From: a virus
Length of the DNA: 37,395 nt
Reading direction: 5' to 3' (one strand)
Virus record (IMG/VR): IMGVR_UViG_3300034135_000033
Span: 1 to 37,395 of that record
Shown: positions 1-7,597 of the stretch, piece after piece
How the letters are laid out: each line of letters opens with the position of its first letter
Numbering within the stretch: position 1 is the first letter of the stretch
Made by a program: the position numbers and the translations under genes
Notes under the pieces: model-generated
Database searches by the model: none
What the model was told of the DNA's origin: nothing
Seen by the model: the letters and a program-made list of their open reading frames with translations, nothing else

Positions 1-453
1 CTACAGCGCCTCGTGGACCCGCGCCGCCACGGCCTCGATCATGGCGTTCGTCCACATCCTCGCCGCCGGGTGCGGCATGTCGATCTTCGGCCCGAACTCG
101 TAGCCGCTGCTGGCGTATGTCGCCTGTGCGACCTTGCCGCAGACGAGCAGCAGGGAGAACGGGGCGAGCAGCTCCAGGTTCTCGCGCAACCACGCCGGGT
201 CGGGCGTCCCATGATGGCTGGCGGAGCCGCAGAGTTCCCGGCATGCGTTGGTGACGAGCAGATCAGCGCCGCGGCCGACAATGCGGTACAGCCGCTTCCC
301 GCTGTAGTTGTCGGGGTTGATGCGAAAGGAGCGGGGCGCCTCTTTGTACCCCGCTCCGCTCGTCATTTGCCGCCAGTCCCACATGGACTCGAGGACCGCG
401 ACAATCCTCTTGCCGCCGTTCACCTCATCCGCAATGGCGCCGGCGTCGGCCAT
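1..453 (-). CDS. UDG-like superfamily protein, function uncertain
   Basis: This 150-residue protein is the last gene of the left arm; its stop codon is the first three bases of the window. The C-terminal half has hydrophobic strands ending in LLVTNA and LLVCGK and a late MPHPAARMW segment. That layout recalls the uracil-DNA-glycosylase superfamily fold, where an HP-containing loop follows the core strands. I do not see the N-terminal catalytic GxxPG motif of true UDGs, so glycosylase activity is not supported. Its ATG overlaps the stop of the Rz1-like gene by one base, so it is co-transcribed with lysis genes. It faces the Dam gene at the other edge of the window, meaning both arms end in possible DNA-modification or DNA-recognition genes. 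Fold assignment is inference from motif spacing. Confidence 0.7.
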   Translation of the reverse strand: MADAGAIADEVNGGKRIVAVLESMWDWRQMTSGAGYKEAPRSFRINPDNYSGKRLYRIVGRGADLLVTNACRELCGSASHHGTPDPAWLRENLELLAPFSLLLVCGKVAQATYASSGYEFGPKIDMPHPAARMWTNAMIEAVAARVHEAL

Positions 454-938
454 CAGTCAGCGAGCCCGGCGGCCTGGCCGCCGTCCTGGGCGGCCGAGCG
501 GAAGTCCCGGCGATAGGCGGCGAGGCGCTGGGCGAAGGCGGCACGGTAGGCCGGGCTGCGCCCCTGCAACGCCCGCTCGACCTCGGCCGCGCTCAGCAGC
601 CGGCCGACGAAGCCGCGGTTGGACTTCTTCAGCGCCTTGCGGTGCTGGACGAGGCAGGTGGTGACGATGTGGACGACGCCGTCCTTCTTGTCGTCCGCCT
701 TCTCGAGCTGGCCGGTCTGCGCGACAAAGCCCCGCTGCCAGGGCCGCGCGTCGTCGTGGCCGTCAGCGAGCTTCGCGCTTTCGGGCGGGTCGGCCGGCGG
801 CGTCCTCGCCAGCAGCGACGCGGGGATTAGCTCCTCGCAGGGCGGCACATCGTTCGCTGTCACGGTACGAACGCATCCCGCAGACAGCACGGTCAGCGGC
901 ATCGTTGCTATTGCCAGCCTCAGCCTTGTCGATCGCAT
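453..938 (-). CDS. Rz1: Rz1-like outer-membrane spanin lipoprotein
   Basis: This 161-residue protein begins with a basic N-terminus, a hydrophobic stretch and the lipobox LSAGC (Cys22), so it should be a lipoprotein sorted to the outer membrane. A proline-rich segment with PPCEELIP follows, as is usual in o-spanins. Its start lies inside the preceding i-spanin gene in a different frame, with 176 bases of overlap; this nested arrangement is the hallmark of Rz/Rz1 pairs. The start at 938 is preferred over an upstream ATG at 962 because it gives a proper signal sequence and has a GAGGGA ribosome site. It is longer than lambda Rz1, with a C-terminal helical extension. Role: fusing outer and inner membranes in the last step of lysis. 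Confidence 0.75.
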   Translation of the reverse strand: MRSTRLRLAIATMPLTVLSAGCVRTVTANDVPPCEELIPASLLARTPPADPPESAKLADGHDDARPWQRGFVAQTGQLEKADDKKDGVVHIVTTCLVQHRKALKKSNRGFVGRLLSAAEVERALQGRSPAYRAAFAQRLAAYRRDFRSAAQDGGQAAGLAD

Positions 939-1176
939 CGGTTCCCTCCTCGACGGTTTCATCGATGGCCTCCGAGGCGGCCATCACATTGCTCATGGTG
1001 TTGCCGACCTCACCGGCCGACTTGGTCATCGCCTTCCCCTGCCCCTTCGCGATCCGCGCCTCCTTCTTGGCGCTCAGCAGATTCTGGATCAGCGCCGGGC
1101 CGCCAAAGACGACCAGGGCGAGCAGGGCCGCGGCGACCAGGCCGAGGACGATCTTGATTGTCAGGCGGGCGGGCAT
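763..1176 (-). CDS. Rz: Rz-like inner-membrane spanin
   Basis: This 137-residue protein has one N-terminal transmembrane helix (about residues 7-27) followed by a charged, alanine-rich segment predicted to be helical or coiled coil and to lie in the periplasm. This is the i-spanin layout. The start at 1176 is chosen because it places the helix at the N-terminus and follows an AGGAG ribosome site. The Rz1-like gene starts inside it in another frame. Two cysteines in the C-terminal third could form intermolecular disulfides, as in lambda Rz. Sequence identity to known spanins was not tested; the call rests on topology and on the overlap with the lipoprotein gene. Confidence 0.7.
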   Translation of the reverse strand: MPARLTIKIVLGLVAAALLALVVFGGPALIQNLLSAKKEARIAKGQGKAMTKSAGEVGNTMSNVMAASEAIDETVEEGTDAIDKAEAGNSNDAADRAVCGMRSYRDSERCAALRGANPRVAAGEDAAGRPARKREAR

Positions 1177-1192
1177 GGCTACTTCTCTCCTC

Positions 1193-1300
1193 TCAGGACA
1201 CCACGACGCCGACGAGCGCGAGGACGGCGACCATCGCCAAGCCGCCAACGATGATCGTCGCGCGCCGGATCGTGCGATTGGAAAGCGAGTACCCAGCCAC
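1193..1300 (-). CDS. Small single-span membrane peptide (35 aa)
   Basis: A GTG-initiated reading frame of 35 residues fills the gap between the 249-residue membrane protein and the i-spanin. After a polar, basic N-terminus it consists almost entirely of one hydrophobic helix (ATIIVGGLAMVAVLALVGVV). Its stop codon is 16 bases before the i-spanin start. Size, topology and position in the lysis cassette fit a small holin, antiholin or pinholin-type peptide, but no family is recognisable. The ribosome site is weak. Confidence 0.45.
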   Translation of the reverse strand: MAGYSLSNRTIRRATIIVGGLAMVAVLALVGVVVS

Positions 1301-1305
1301 GCGGG

Positions 1306-2055
1306 TCACTCGACCCTGAAGTCGGTGACGACCAGCCGGGCCGGGCCGGTCGCCCGCGCGCCGTGGCCGTAGCCGACCTCGTTGCCGCCGAAGACGAAGC
1401 CGACGCAGCAGGCGTTGTCCTTGGCCGCAGCGAAGCCTTTCGGATTGCTCGCCGTGGTCGACGTCTGGGTCGCGGTCCAGCCGGCGTCGAGCGGGACGAC
1501 CAGCTCATGCTCGCCGGCCTCGAGGACGACGGAGCCGCCGTTCTGGGTGGCATACCAGCGGTAGGCTTCGTACTTGCCGCTGGCGGTCCAGTTGTCGCCT
1601 TCCTGCTGGAAGTAGAGCGTCATCGAAGCCTGGTAGCGGTTGGTGGCGTCGACCTCGGGGACGGCGAGGACATCGACGTCGGCGGCCTTCTCGAGCCGGT
1701 AGCGCATCCGAATCTGGCGCTTGCCTGTCAGCGGGCCATGCCTGAACGTGACGTAGTCGACCTTCGGCCCGCTCCGCAGGGGAAGGTCGACGCCAATCGG
1801 GAAGTCGAAGCCGAAGCCGGGGATGTCCGGCGCCGGATGGGCCGGCATCCCCGGCGACTTGTTGCCGCCCTGGCGCTTCGACAGGACCGGGCCAACGAAC
1901 CAGGCAAGGGCCTCGATCGTGCCGCCGGGATGCGCCTTGGTGCCGCAGGTCGACGCGGACCTCTCCTTGCCGCGCTTCCATCTCAGGCCGAACAGGGCGA
2001 GGGCCGGAAGTCCGATGAACAGGACCGCGAGGAGGAAGGCGTTGCCGTTGCTCAT
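1306..2055 (-). CDS. Membrane-anchored hypothetical protein in the lysis cassette
   Basis: This 249-residue protein has an N-terminal hydrophobic helix (about residues 5-23) followed by a long soluble region rich in beta-strand patterns. The second half (roughly residues 110-245) alternates hydrophobic and polar residues, like a jelly-roll or carbohydrate-binding-type beta sandwich. Its ATG overlaps the stop codon of the GH19 lysin, so the two are translationally coupled. I do not recognise the family. Candidate roles are a virion accessory or cell-envelope protein delivered with the lysis functions, or a superinfection factor exposed at the membrane. Confidence 0.65.
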   Translation of the reverse strand: MSNGNAFLLAVLFIGLPALALFGLRWKRGKERSASTCGTKAHPGGTIEALAWFVGPVLSKRQGGNKSPGMPAHPAPDIPGFGFDFPIGVDLPLRSGPKVDYVTFRHGPLTGKRQIRMRYRLEKAADVDVLAVPEVDATNRYQASMTLYFQQEGDNWTASGKYEAYRWYATQNGGSVVLEAGEHELVVPLDAGWTATQTSTTASNPKGFAAAKDNACCVGFVFGGNEVGYGHGARATGPARLVVTDFRVE

Positions 2056-3398
2056 TTGAAGGCTCCTTCGGTGAGGCGGATCGGGCGGAAGATCATCGGC
2101 CAGGCCCCCACGGCGAGCAGCTTGGCGACCAGGGCGTCGAAGCGCCGCTTGCGGTCCTCGAGGCCGTTGGTGCCGCCGTTGACCCGCTTGCTCTCGTCGG
2201 CGACGCCGGGCGTGTCCGCGAGCCGGTTGAGGTCGTTGGACTCCCAGAACCAGGCCGCGGCCATGACGCCCCCGGCGATCGTGCGGCCGTAGGACAACGC
2301 CGCCTCGACCGAGAGGCCCATCGCCTTCGCGAAGCCGGTCCAGTTGTTGCGGCCGGTCAGCTGCAGCGGGCCGCCGCCGCGAAAACGGTAGCCGTCGCCG
2401 CTCGCTTCGTTCCCGTTGCCCATCCGCGAGGCGTAGACTCGGTTCGCCAGCTTCTCCGGGCTGCGGAGGCAGGGCTTGGCCGCGTCGAGCGTGCGGAAAT
2501 ACTTCGGGAAGACGGCCCGAAGGCGAGCTGCCGTCGTGTAGTTCAGGTTCTCGCCCGACTTGGTGAAGCCCTGGCTCTCATGGGCCATCTGAGCGACGAA
2601 AGCCGCCACGCGGCGGACGGTGTTGATCTCGTAGCGGTGGCAGGCGTCTTTGATCGCCGGAAGCCAGAGCGCGAGCTTCTCGATCGGCGTCTCGGGACAG
2701 CCAGCCTTCAGGACCTCGACGCTCAGCAGCTCGACCACCCGCGGAACGGGTCCGACCGGCGCCGCGATCATCGCGAGGGCATGTGCCGGCGCGGCCGCGG
2801 GAACGCCAGTGGTGACCTCGCGCGCCGGAGCCGGCTCGGAGACCACAAGGGCCGCCGGGGCGGCCTCCGCAGGCGCAGGCGCCGTGCCGGGCACCGGAAC
2901 CGGCTCAGCGGCCGCGGCAGGCGCTGGGGCGGCTACAGGGGCCGCCTTGGGCGCCTCAGCGCCAACGCCCGCGATCGAGGCCGTCTCAGCTCGCGCCGTG
3001 GGCGTTGCGATCGCGGACCTCGAGGCGAACGTCACGCCGCCCTTGAGCGCCTGAACCGTCGCCAGCATCTTCGTGGCCTGCTCGGCCGAGGGGGCGATCA
3101 GGTAAAGGGTCAAGTTGACCAGGACGATGATGACCAGCCAAAAGCCGAGGTTATAGAGGGCCTCGATCGCATGAAGGGTGATCTGAGCGCCGTTGGCGGA
3201 GTCGGCCGAGGCCAGCGCCCTCGTGGCGATGCCGTGGAAGATCGCGATGATGATGCCGAGGCCGATCGCGCACGAGGCAACGCCGGCGAAGATCAGGATG
3301 CGGCGGTAGAGCCAGTTGCTCTCGGGAAGCGGGTCCTGCGGGTCGGCAGTCGGTGGAGGCCCTGCGGTTACGGCGGGTTTGGTGTCTCCGCTATCCAT
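2052..3398 (-). CDS. GH19-type endolysin fused to a two-helix membrane anchor
   Basis: This 448-residue protein combines three parts. The N-terminal part has two hydrophobic helices (about residues 32-55 and 79-101). The middle is a low-complexity Ala/Pro-rich linker (about 145-215). The C-terminal domain (about 225-435) has the GH19 chitinase/lysozyme signature: AHESQGF with catalytic Glu274, then NYTTAARLRAVFPKYF, then FRGGGPLQLTGRNNW. Phage GH19 lysins cut the glycan strand of peptidoglycan. They are usually about 200 residues and soluble, so the anchor and linker make this a holin-like plus endolysin fusion or a membrane-tethered lysin. The start at 3398 follows a clear GGAGG site. A TGTCCG-N4-CGGACA palindrome 80-96 bases upstream suggests a dedicated lysis promoter, as with Plys in Mu. 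Confidence 0.88.
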   Translation of the reverse strand: MDSGDTKPAVTAGPPPTADPQDPLPESNWLYRRILIFAGVASCAIGLGIIIAIFHGIATRALASADSANGAQITLHAIEALYNLGFWLVIIVLVNLTLYLIAPSAEQATKMLATVQALKGGVTFASRSAIATPTARAETASIAGVGAEAPKAAPVAAPAPAAAAEPVPVPGTAPAPAEAAPAALVVSEPAPAREVTTGVPAAAPAHALAMIAAPVGPVPRVVELLSVEVLKAGCPETPIEKLALWLPAIKDACHRYEINTVRRVAAFVAQMAHESQGFTKSGENLNYTTAARLRAVFPKYFRTLDAAKPCLRSPEKLANRVYASRMGNGNEASGDGYRFRGGGPLQLTGRNNWTGFAKAMGLSVEAALSYGRTIAGGVMAAAWFWESNDLNRLADTPGVADESKRVNGGTNGLEDRKRRFDALVAKLLAVGAWPMIFRPIRLTEGAFK

Positions 3399-3478
3399 TC
3401 TGATGGCCTCCACCGACCTTCGCAAGGGGACCCTTCCCCGAAGTCTCGGTTGTCGCGCCGATCAGGCCGCCGGCGCTC

Positions 3479-3494
3479 TGTCCGCTGGCGGACA
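3479..3494 (-). promoter_or_regulatory. Late-operator palindrome copy 1 (lysis cassette)
   Basis: TGTCCG-CTGG-CGGACA on the plus strand: a perfect 6-bp dyad with a 4-base spacer, identical in all 16 bases to the copy at 18345. It lies just past the stop of the 248-residue tail gene and before the lysin gene. There is no T-run on either strand, so a terminator is unlikely. By analogy with Mu Mor/C sites it is a candidate activator site for a lysis promoter. Confidence 0.6.
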
Positions 3495-3495
3495 T

Positions 3496-4242
3496 CTAGA
3501 GCCACTCTTTCATGGAGAGCGCCCAGCGCGTCATCTCGGGCGCTTGGCGCTGGTAGGGCTCGAAACGCTCGAAGAGGCCGTAGTGGATCTCTTCGTTCAG
3601 CCCTGCCGTCTCGCCGGTCTGCTCGACGACCAGGATGGGCTTGCTCTTGCCCACGCCCCAGGTGATCGCCCACAGCGCCCGGCGCATCACCGCGGTGAGG
3701 TCGACGAAGGTCCACTCGAGGCGGGCCTTCACAACGCCCTCGCCGATACCAAAGCCGCCATCGCGCAGCTCGTCAACCGCGCTGGTGTCGATCGGCTCCC
3801 GGCCAGAGCCGAACTCATAGGGCCAGACGAAGGCTTTCGCGAGCATCAGGATCCCTGCCTGCATCGGGGTCACACCAGCTTGTGTCGGGGTGATCCTGAA
3901 GTAGCGGCTGTTCACCGGCACGGGGAGGAAGGCCAGCGCATGGTGGCGCGGCCCGAGGCTATCGGCCGCCCGCATCAACGTCCCGGCCGGCATGATAGAG
4001 GTCAAGCCGGTGCCGAGGCCGGTTGCCTTCTCTATCCCCCAGGTCGCGCCTGCCGCCGCGTTCGTGAAGCCGAGGAAGAAGGTGTCCACATCCTGGGCGG
4101 CGCCCAGGTCGATGTCGATCGGGTACTGGCCCGCCACACCCGTCGCCCAAACCTCCTTCGGGCTCGGAGTGAGAAGGTTGGCGGCGCCGGTGCCGCCTAC
4201 GGTCGGCGTCGCGGCGATCGGGAGACCCCGCGCGATGATCAT
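3496..4242 (-). CDS. Tail-associated protein (putative)
   Basis: This 248-residue protein is the last gene of the tail block before the lysis promoter. It has no signal peptide or membrane helix. The N-terminal part reads as a beta-rich ligand-type domain (IDLGAAQDVDTFFLGFTN, then RYFRITPT), similar in feel to discoidin-like or galactose-binding sandwiches found at phage tail tips. The second part (about 130-248) is Trp-rich. The start overlaps the preceding stop by four bases, giving a tightly coupled operon of four small tail genes. The family is not recognised; a tail-tip or host-recognition role is inferred from position. Confidence 0.75.
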   Translation of the reverse strand: MIIARGLPIAATPTVGGTGAANLLTPSPKEVWATGVAGQYPIDIDLGAAQDVDTFFLGFTNAAAGATWGIEKATGLGTGLTSIMPAGTLMRAADSLGPRHHALAFLPVPVNSRYFRITPTQAGVTPMQAGILMLAKAFVWPYEFGSGREPIDTSAVDELRDGGFGIGEGVVKARLEWTFVDLTAVMRRALWAITWGVGKSKPILVVEQTGETAGLNEEIHYGLFERFEPYQRQAPEMTRWALSMKEWL

Positions 4243-4601
4243 GTCAGCTTCCTCAGAACGGTCAGGGTGGTCTGGTCGACGGCCGCCAGCTCCTCGACGC
4301 CGATGACGAAGACAACGACGCCGGCGTCATAGCCAAGCCGGTCCGCCTGGATGGTGACCGGCTGACCCAGCAGATCCGCGCGGAGGCCGTCGACCAGGTG
4401 AGTGTCGACCACGAGCGGCCCGGCGAGGAAGGCGACCTGGCGCGCGGCCTCGGCAGTGGCGCCGGCGAGGAGGGCGAGCGGGCTCTGGATCTCCGTGGAT
4501 CGCCCGAGGGCGCCGAACTTCGCCGCCACGCCAGCGTCATCCGCCGACGCGAACTTGACGCCTTCCTTCAGCCAGCGGGCAAATTCCAGATCGACGGTCA
4601 T
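4239..4601 (-). CDS. Small tail-region protein (120 aa)
   Basis: This is a 120-residue soluble protein with a helical N-terminus and an alanine-rich centre followed by regularly spaced beta-strand patterns (PVTIQADRLGYDAG, VVVFVIGVEEL). It overlaps both neighbours by four bases, so translation is coupled. It probably contributes to the tail tip, or is a chaperone for the larger tail proteins next to it, but I do not recognise the family. Confidence 0.7.
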   Translation of the reverse strand: MTVDLEFARWLKEGVKFASADDAGVAAKFGALGRSTEIQSPLALLAGATAEAARQVAFLAGPLVVDTHLVDGLRADLLGQPVTIQADRLGYDAGVVVFVIGVEELAAVDQTTLTVLRKLT

Positions 4602-5011
4602 GGGGACGACGGCGCTCCTCCGGAGCCAGCGGCGGCCGGCGCGAACTGCGGCAGAGGATCCGGGTCCTCCTGCTCAGGCTGAACGTAGCCGGGCTCGCCC
4701 ATGTCTCGGCGGAGGGCGTTCGCCATCTTCTCGCCGCGACCGTCGCGGAAGAAGAGAAGCCCCAGCTCGCGGTCGTAGAAGAGGGCAATGCCGGCCATCA
4801 CTTCTTGGGCGGCCGGAAGTGCGATGCCGGGGTGGGTGCGTTGCGCCCACATCGCCTCCAGGATGGCGGCGTTCCGGTCCTGATTGTTGTGTCCCGGCCC
4901 GTCCCAGCGGGCGACTTCGGTGCGCACCTCCTCGGGCAGCTGACCCCAGCTTTCGCGAAGCAAGGCGTTAAGATCGCGGCTCGGCTCTGCAAGGTCGTTG
5001 TAGATCTTCAT
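4598..5011 (-). CDS. Small tail-region protein (137 aa)
   Basis: This 137-residue acidic protein has a helical N-terminal two thirds (for example AAILEAMWAQRTHPG) and a Pro/Ala/Gly-rich C-terminal tail. The start at 5011 is supported by GGAGGAG eight bases upstream; the longer reading frame would extend into the previous gene. It lies in the operon between the tail-tip genes, but no family is recognised. Confidence 0.7.
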   Translation of the reverse strand: MKIYNDLAEPSRDLNALLRESWGQLPEEVRTEVARWDGPGHNNQDRNAAILEAMWAQRTHPGIALPAAQEVMAGIALFYDRELGLLFFRDGRGEKMANALRRDMGEPGYVQPEQEDPDPLPQFAPAAAGSGGAPSSP

Positions 5012-5016
5012 TGGGT

Positions 5017-5454
5017 TCACTCCTCCCTCTTCAGCTTCTCGAACGGCAGCTTCACCGGCGCTCCGCTCCACCCATCGCGCAGCGCCTTCGCCTTCTCGGC
5101 TGCGGCGACGATTCTATCGACGCTTGCGGCTCGGGCGACGATCAGCGCTGCCGCCTCCTTCTCCAGGTCGAAGTCCTCGGCTGCCGCGTCCGCCGCCGTG
5201 AAGGTGCGGCCGATCGAGTCCACGATCGGCAGTCCGTCCTCGGCGCGGAGCGCTTGGCCTTGCTCGTCCACCGGCGAGACGGAGACGCTTAGGGCGAACT
5301 GGCCGCTCTGCACGTCCGTCTCTCCGTCCGGCGCTTTCACCGCGCCCGGCCGTCCGAAGCCGATCTGCGCCTTCACCTTGCGGCCGCTTGCCATCTCGAA
5401 AAACTGGTAATGGGCGCCCTGCCCGTTCGGACGGGCGATGCTTTTGAGGCTCAT
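5017..5454 (-). CDS. Tail-region protein (145 aa)
   Basis: This 145-residue protein has a beta-rich N-terminal half and a strongly helical, alanine-rich second half (about residues 88-130) that may be coiled coil. The start at 5454 follows GAGGAG. The gene is ten bases after the large repeat-containing tail protein and is probably a tail or fibre accessory protein. No homologous family is recognised. Confidence 0.7.
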   Translation of the reverse strand: MSLKSIARPNGQGAHYQFFEMASGRKVKAQIGFGRPGAVKAPDGETDVQSGQFALSVSVSPVDEQGQALRAEDGLPIVDSIGRTFTAADAAAEDFDLEKEAAALIVARAASVDRIVAAAEKAKALRDGWSGAPVKLPFEKLKREE

Positions 5455-5464
5455 GTCTCGCTCC

Positions 5465-7597
5465 TCATGGGATTTGGCCGCCGCCGCCGCCGCCGCCATA
5501 GCCGCCACCGCCGAAGCCACCGCCGCCGCCGCCCGAGGACGGCGCCGCTGGAGTGATGCCTTCCGCGACGCGGTAGCGTCCGGGATAGAGGAGGTTGCTC
5601 GGGTCGGCGGTGATGCCGATGGTGGGCGTCGCCACGCCCACCAAGTTCACATCGTCGATATAGGCCCACCACGGGGAGGCGTGGGTCCAGGTCGTCTGCG
5701 TTGCCCCGTAGCTGAGCGGCTGCGGACCGCTCGGCCCGGCGACCTTGCGGACATGGCCCGGCAGGTTGATTGTGACGTTCGACGCGCCGTTCGTGTAGGC
5801 CGGGACTAGATTGGTGGCGTCGGTGAGGCCGATGATCGCCTGCGTGTTGTAGACCAGCGGGTCGGACACCCGCCCGGCGGTGTTGAGCTTGGCGATGCGC
5901 CCCTTGTTGGTGATGCGAGCGTCGTCCTCCAAGGAGACGGCATTCAGAGTCGCGAACGCGCCACGGCCCACGAAGTCCGCCGCCACTCCGAATTGAGTCA
6001 CCGTGTTGTTATTGGTGAGGGTGAAGCTGTTGGTGTCGTCCGCGATCTGAGCGGCTGCGACGCCGAGTTGCAGGTAGCCGGTGGTATCGAACCTCAGGTC
6101 CGCCTTGTTCTTCGTCGCAAGGGCGCCGCGGCCGGCGAAGTCCGCCGCCATGCCGAATTGAGTGACCGTATTGTTATTGGTGAGGGTGAAGCTGTTGGAC
6201 TCGTCCGCGATCTGAGCGGCTGCAACGCCGAGTTGCAGGTAGCCGGTTGTGTCGAACCTCAGGTCCGCTTTGTTCTTCGTCGCGAGGGCGCCGCGACCGG
6301 CGAAGTCCGCCGCAATGCCGAGAGGCGTCTTGAAGTTGAGCAGGGTCGCGGTTGCCCCGCCCAGCGCCTCCTTCAGAGTGGGCGAGCCGAAATACAGATA
6401 ATCCTCGGTCGCCACGTCTCCGAGGCCCGCGACGTCCCCCACCTGCAGGATGGCCGAGATCTCCGCGTCGCCGTGGGTGCGGTAGCTCCGCTGATAGCCG
6501 AGCCGCCGCGTCTTCACCGGCGCAAACGAGCGGAGCCGGCGGACATCCCTGGATGTCAGCGAGGCCACCGGCGCCGCAAAGGTCCATTCGCGCAAGCGGA
6601 TGGTCCCGGCCGGCTCGAGCAGCCAGAGAAGCGACACGCCCAGGAGGAGGCGGTCTAGTGCCTGGGCGGTCGTCTCGCTGTCGTCGCCGACGTGCAAGCC
6701 GGCCGCGGCCGCCCGAACGGCCGCCATGGCGCTGACGTTGGCGATCGCCGGCCCGGCACCGGCCGCCGCCACCCTCGCGGCGATCTCCGGCGCCGTCTCG
6801 ACGTAGCCGGTGCCGATCTCACCGCGGACGTCCGCGGTGAGCGGCCCGACAGGTTGCGCCCACCACTTCGCACAGCAGATCGAGGGCGCGACGACGCCGC
6901 TGCCGCCAACGCAGACGGCGGCCTTCAGCGCAGTAAGCGTGGCGGCGACCGAGCCCTGCCAAGCGAGTACGGTCACCGCCGGCGCGGCGTCCCTGCCCTT
7001 GTCGCGGACGATGTCGATCGCCTGCCAGGGAAAGGCCAGGTCGCCGAACTCGAAGACGTTGTTGGCCTTGTCGAGGACTCGCCCCTCGACGTTGTAGGCG
7101 CGGCCCCAGGTGCGCCGCTTCACCCGGCCGGCCGCCTCCGTTCCTCCCTCAACGCCTCCGCTGCCGGCGAAGCGAGCGGTGATCAGCGGCCGGTCAACCG
7201 CTTTCGACAGGTCAACCAACGTCAGGACCGAGCCGTGATCTGCCTCTGCGGCGTTGGCGATCGTGCCGGTGAGAACGGTCGAGTACGGACCTCCCTCCGG
7301 ACCGGTTTCCACGGTGACCGCGGCATCATTCCAGAGCAGCCCGCCCAGCTCGTCCAGCAGCGCCCTCTGCGCGGGCTTGAAGACGAGGGCGCCAGTGGTG
7401 GGCACAGTGCCGCCGGTCCAGCCATTCTCGTCGAAACCCAGCTCCGCCTTGAACCTCGGCTCGGCCACGACTCCCGCCCGGTAGTGGTTGCCGCCGCGGT
7501 AGAAGGCTGTCGACGCGCCCCCGCCGGCCAGGCGGACCGTTGTGGTCGCCCCCGTCGCCGCCACCCTCGGCGTTGCCGTGATCCAGACGACGCGCAT
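5465..7597 (-). CDS. Large tail-tip/baseplate-type protein with tandem repeats
   Basis: This 710-residue protein is encoded directly after the tape measure, the usual place for distal tail and tip proteins of siphoviruses. The N-terminal 400 residues form a globular region with many beta-strand patterns. Then come two almost identical 55-residue repeats (each with GRGALATKNKADLRFD and NSFTLTNNNTVTQF) and a third, diverged partial copy; the repeats look fibre-like. The C-terminus ends in a glycine run (GGGGGGFGGGGYGGGGG). The ATG at 7597 overlaps the tape-measure stop. A TTG immediately before it would add one residue. The protein probably joins the tail tube to receptor-binding parts. It is not clearly related to Mu tail proteins, in line with a non-contractile tail. 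Confidence 0.8.
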   Translation of the reverse strand: MRVVWITATPRVAATGATTTVRLAGGGASTAFYRGGNHYRAGVVAEPRFKAELGFDENGWTGGTVPTTGALVFKPAQRALLDELGGLLWNDAAVTVETGPEGGPYSTVLTGTIANAAEADHGSVLTLVDLSKAVDRPLITARFAGSGGVEGGTEAAGRVKRRTWGRAYNVEGRVLDKANNVFEFGDLAFPWQAIDIVRDKGRDAAPAVTVLAWQGSVAATLTALKAAVCVGGSGVVAPSICCAKWWAQPVGPLTADVRGEIGTGYVETAPEIAARVAAAGAGPAIANVSAMAAVRAAAAGLHVGDDSETTAQALDRLLLGVSLLWLLEPAGTIRLREWTFAAPVASLTSRDVRRLRSFAPVKTRRLGYQRSYRTHGDAEISAILQVGDVAGLGDVATEDYLYFGSPTLKEALGGATATLLNFKTPLGIAADFAGRGALATKNKADLRFDTTGYLQLGVAAAQIADESNSFTLTNNNTVTQFGMAADFAGRGALATKNKADLRFDTTGYLQLGVAAAQIADDTNSFTLTNNNTVTQFGVAADFVGRGAFATLNAVSLEDDARITNKGRIAKLNTAGRVSDPLVYNTQAIIGLTDATNLVPAYTNGASNVTINLPGHVRKVAGPSGPQPLSYGATQTTWTHASPWWAYIDDVNLVGVATPTIGITADPSNLLYPGRYRVAEGITPAAPSSGGGGGGFGGGGYGGGGGGGQIP
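5988..6317 (-). repeat. Tandem 165-bp coding repeat (two full copies)
   Basis: Copies at 5988-6152 and 6153-6317 differ at only a few positions, and a diverged partial copy is visible at about 5942-5987. The unit is 55 codons, so the frame is kept. Most differences between the copies are silent or conservative (for example ESNS versus DTNS). Confidence 0.85.

Noticed and set aside
3479-3494. The TGTCCG palindromes as intrinsic terminators
   Set aside because: Stems are only 6 bp with no following U-run on either strand, and three copies lie before genes rather than after operon ends. An operator role fits better.
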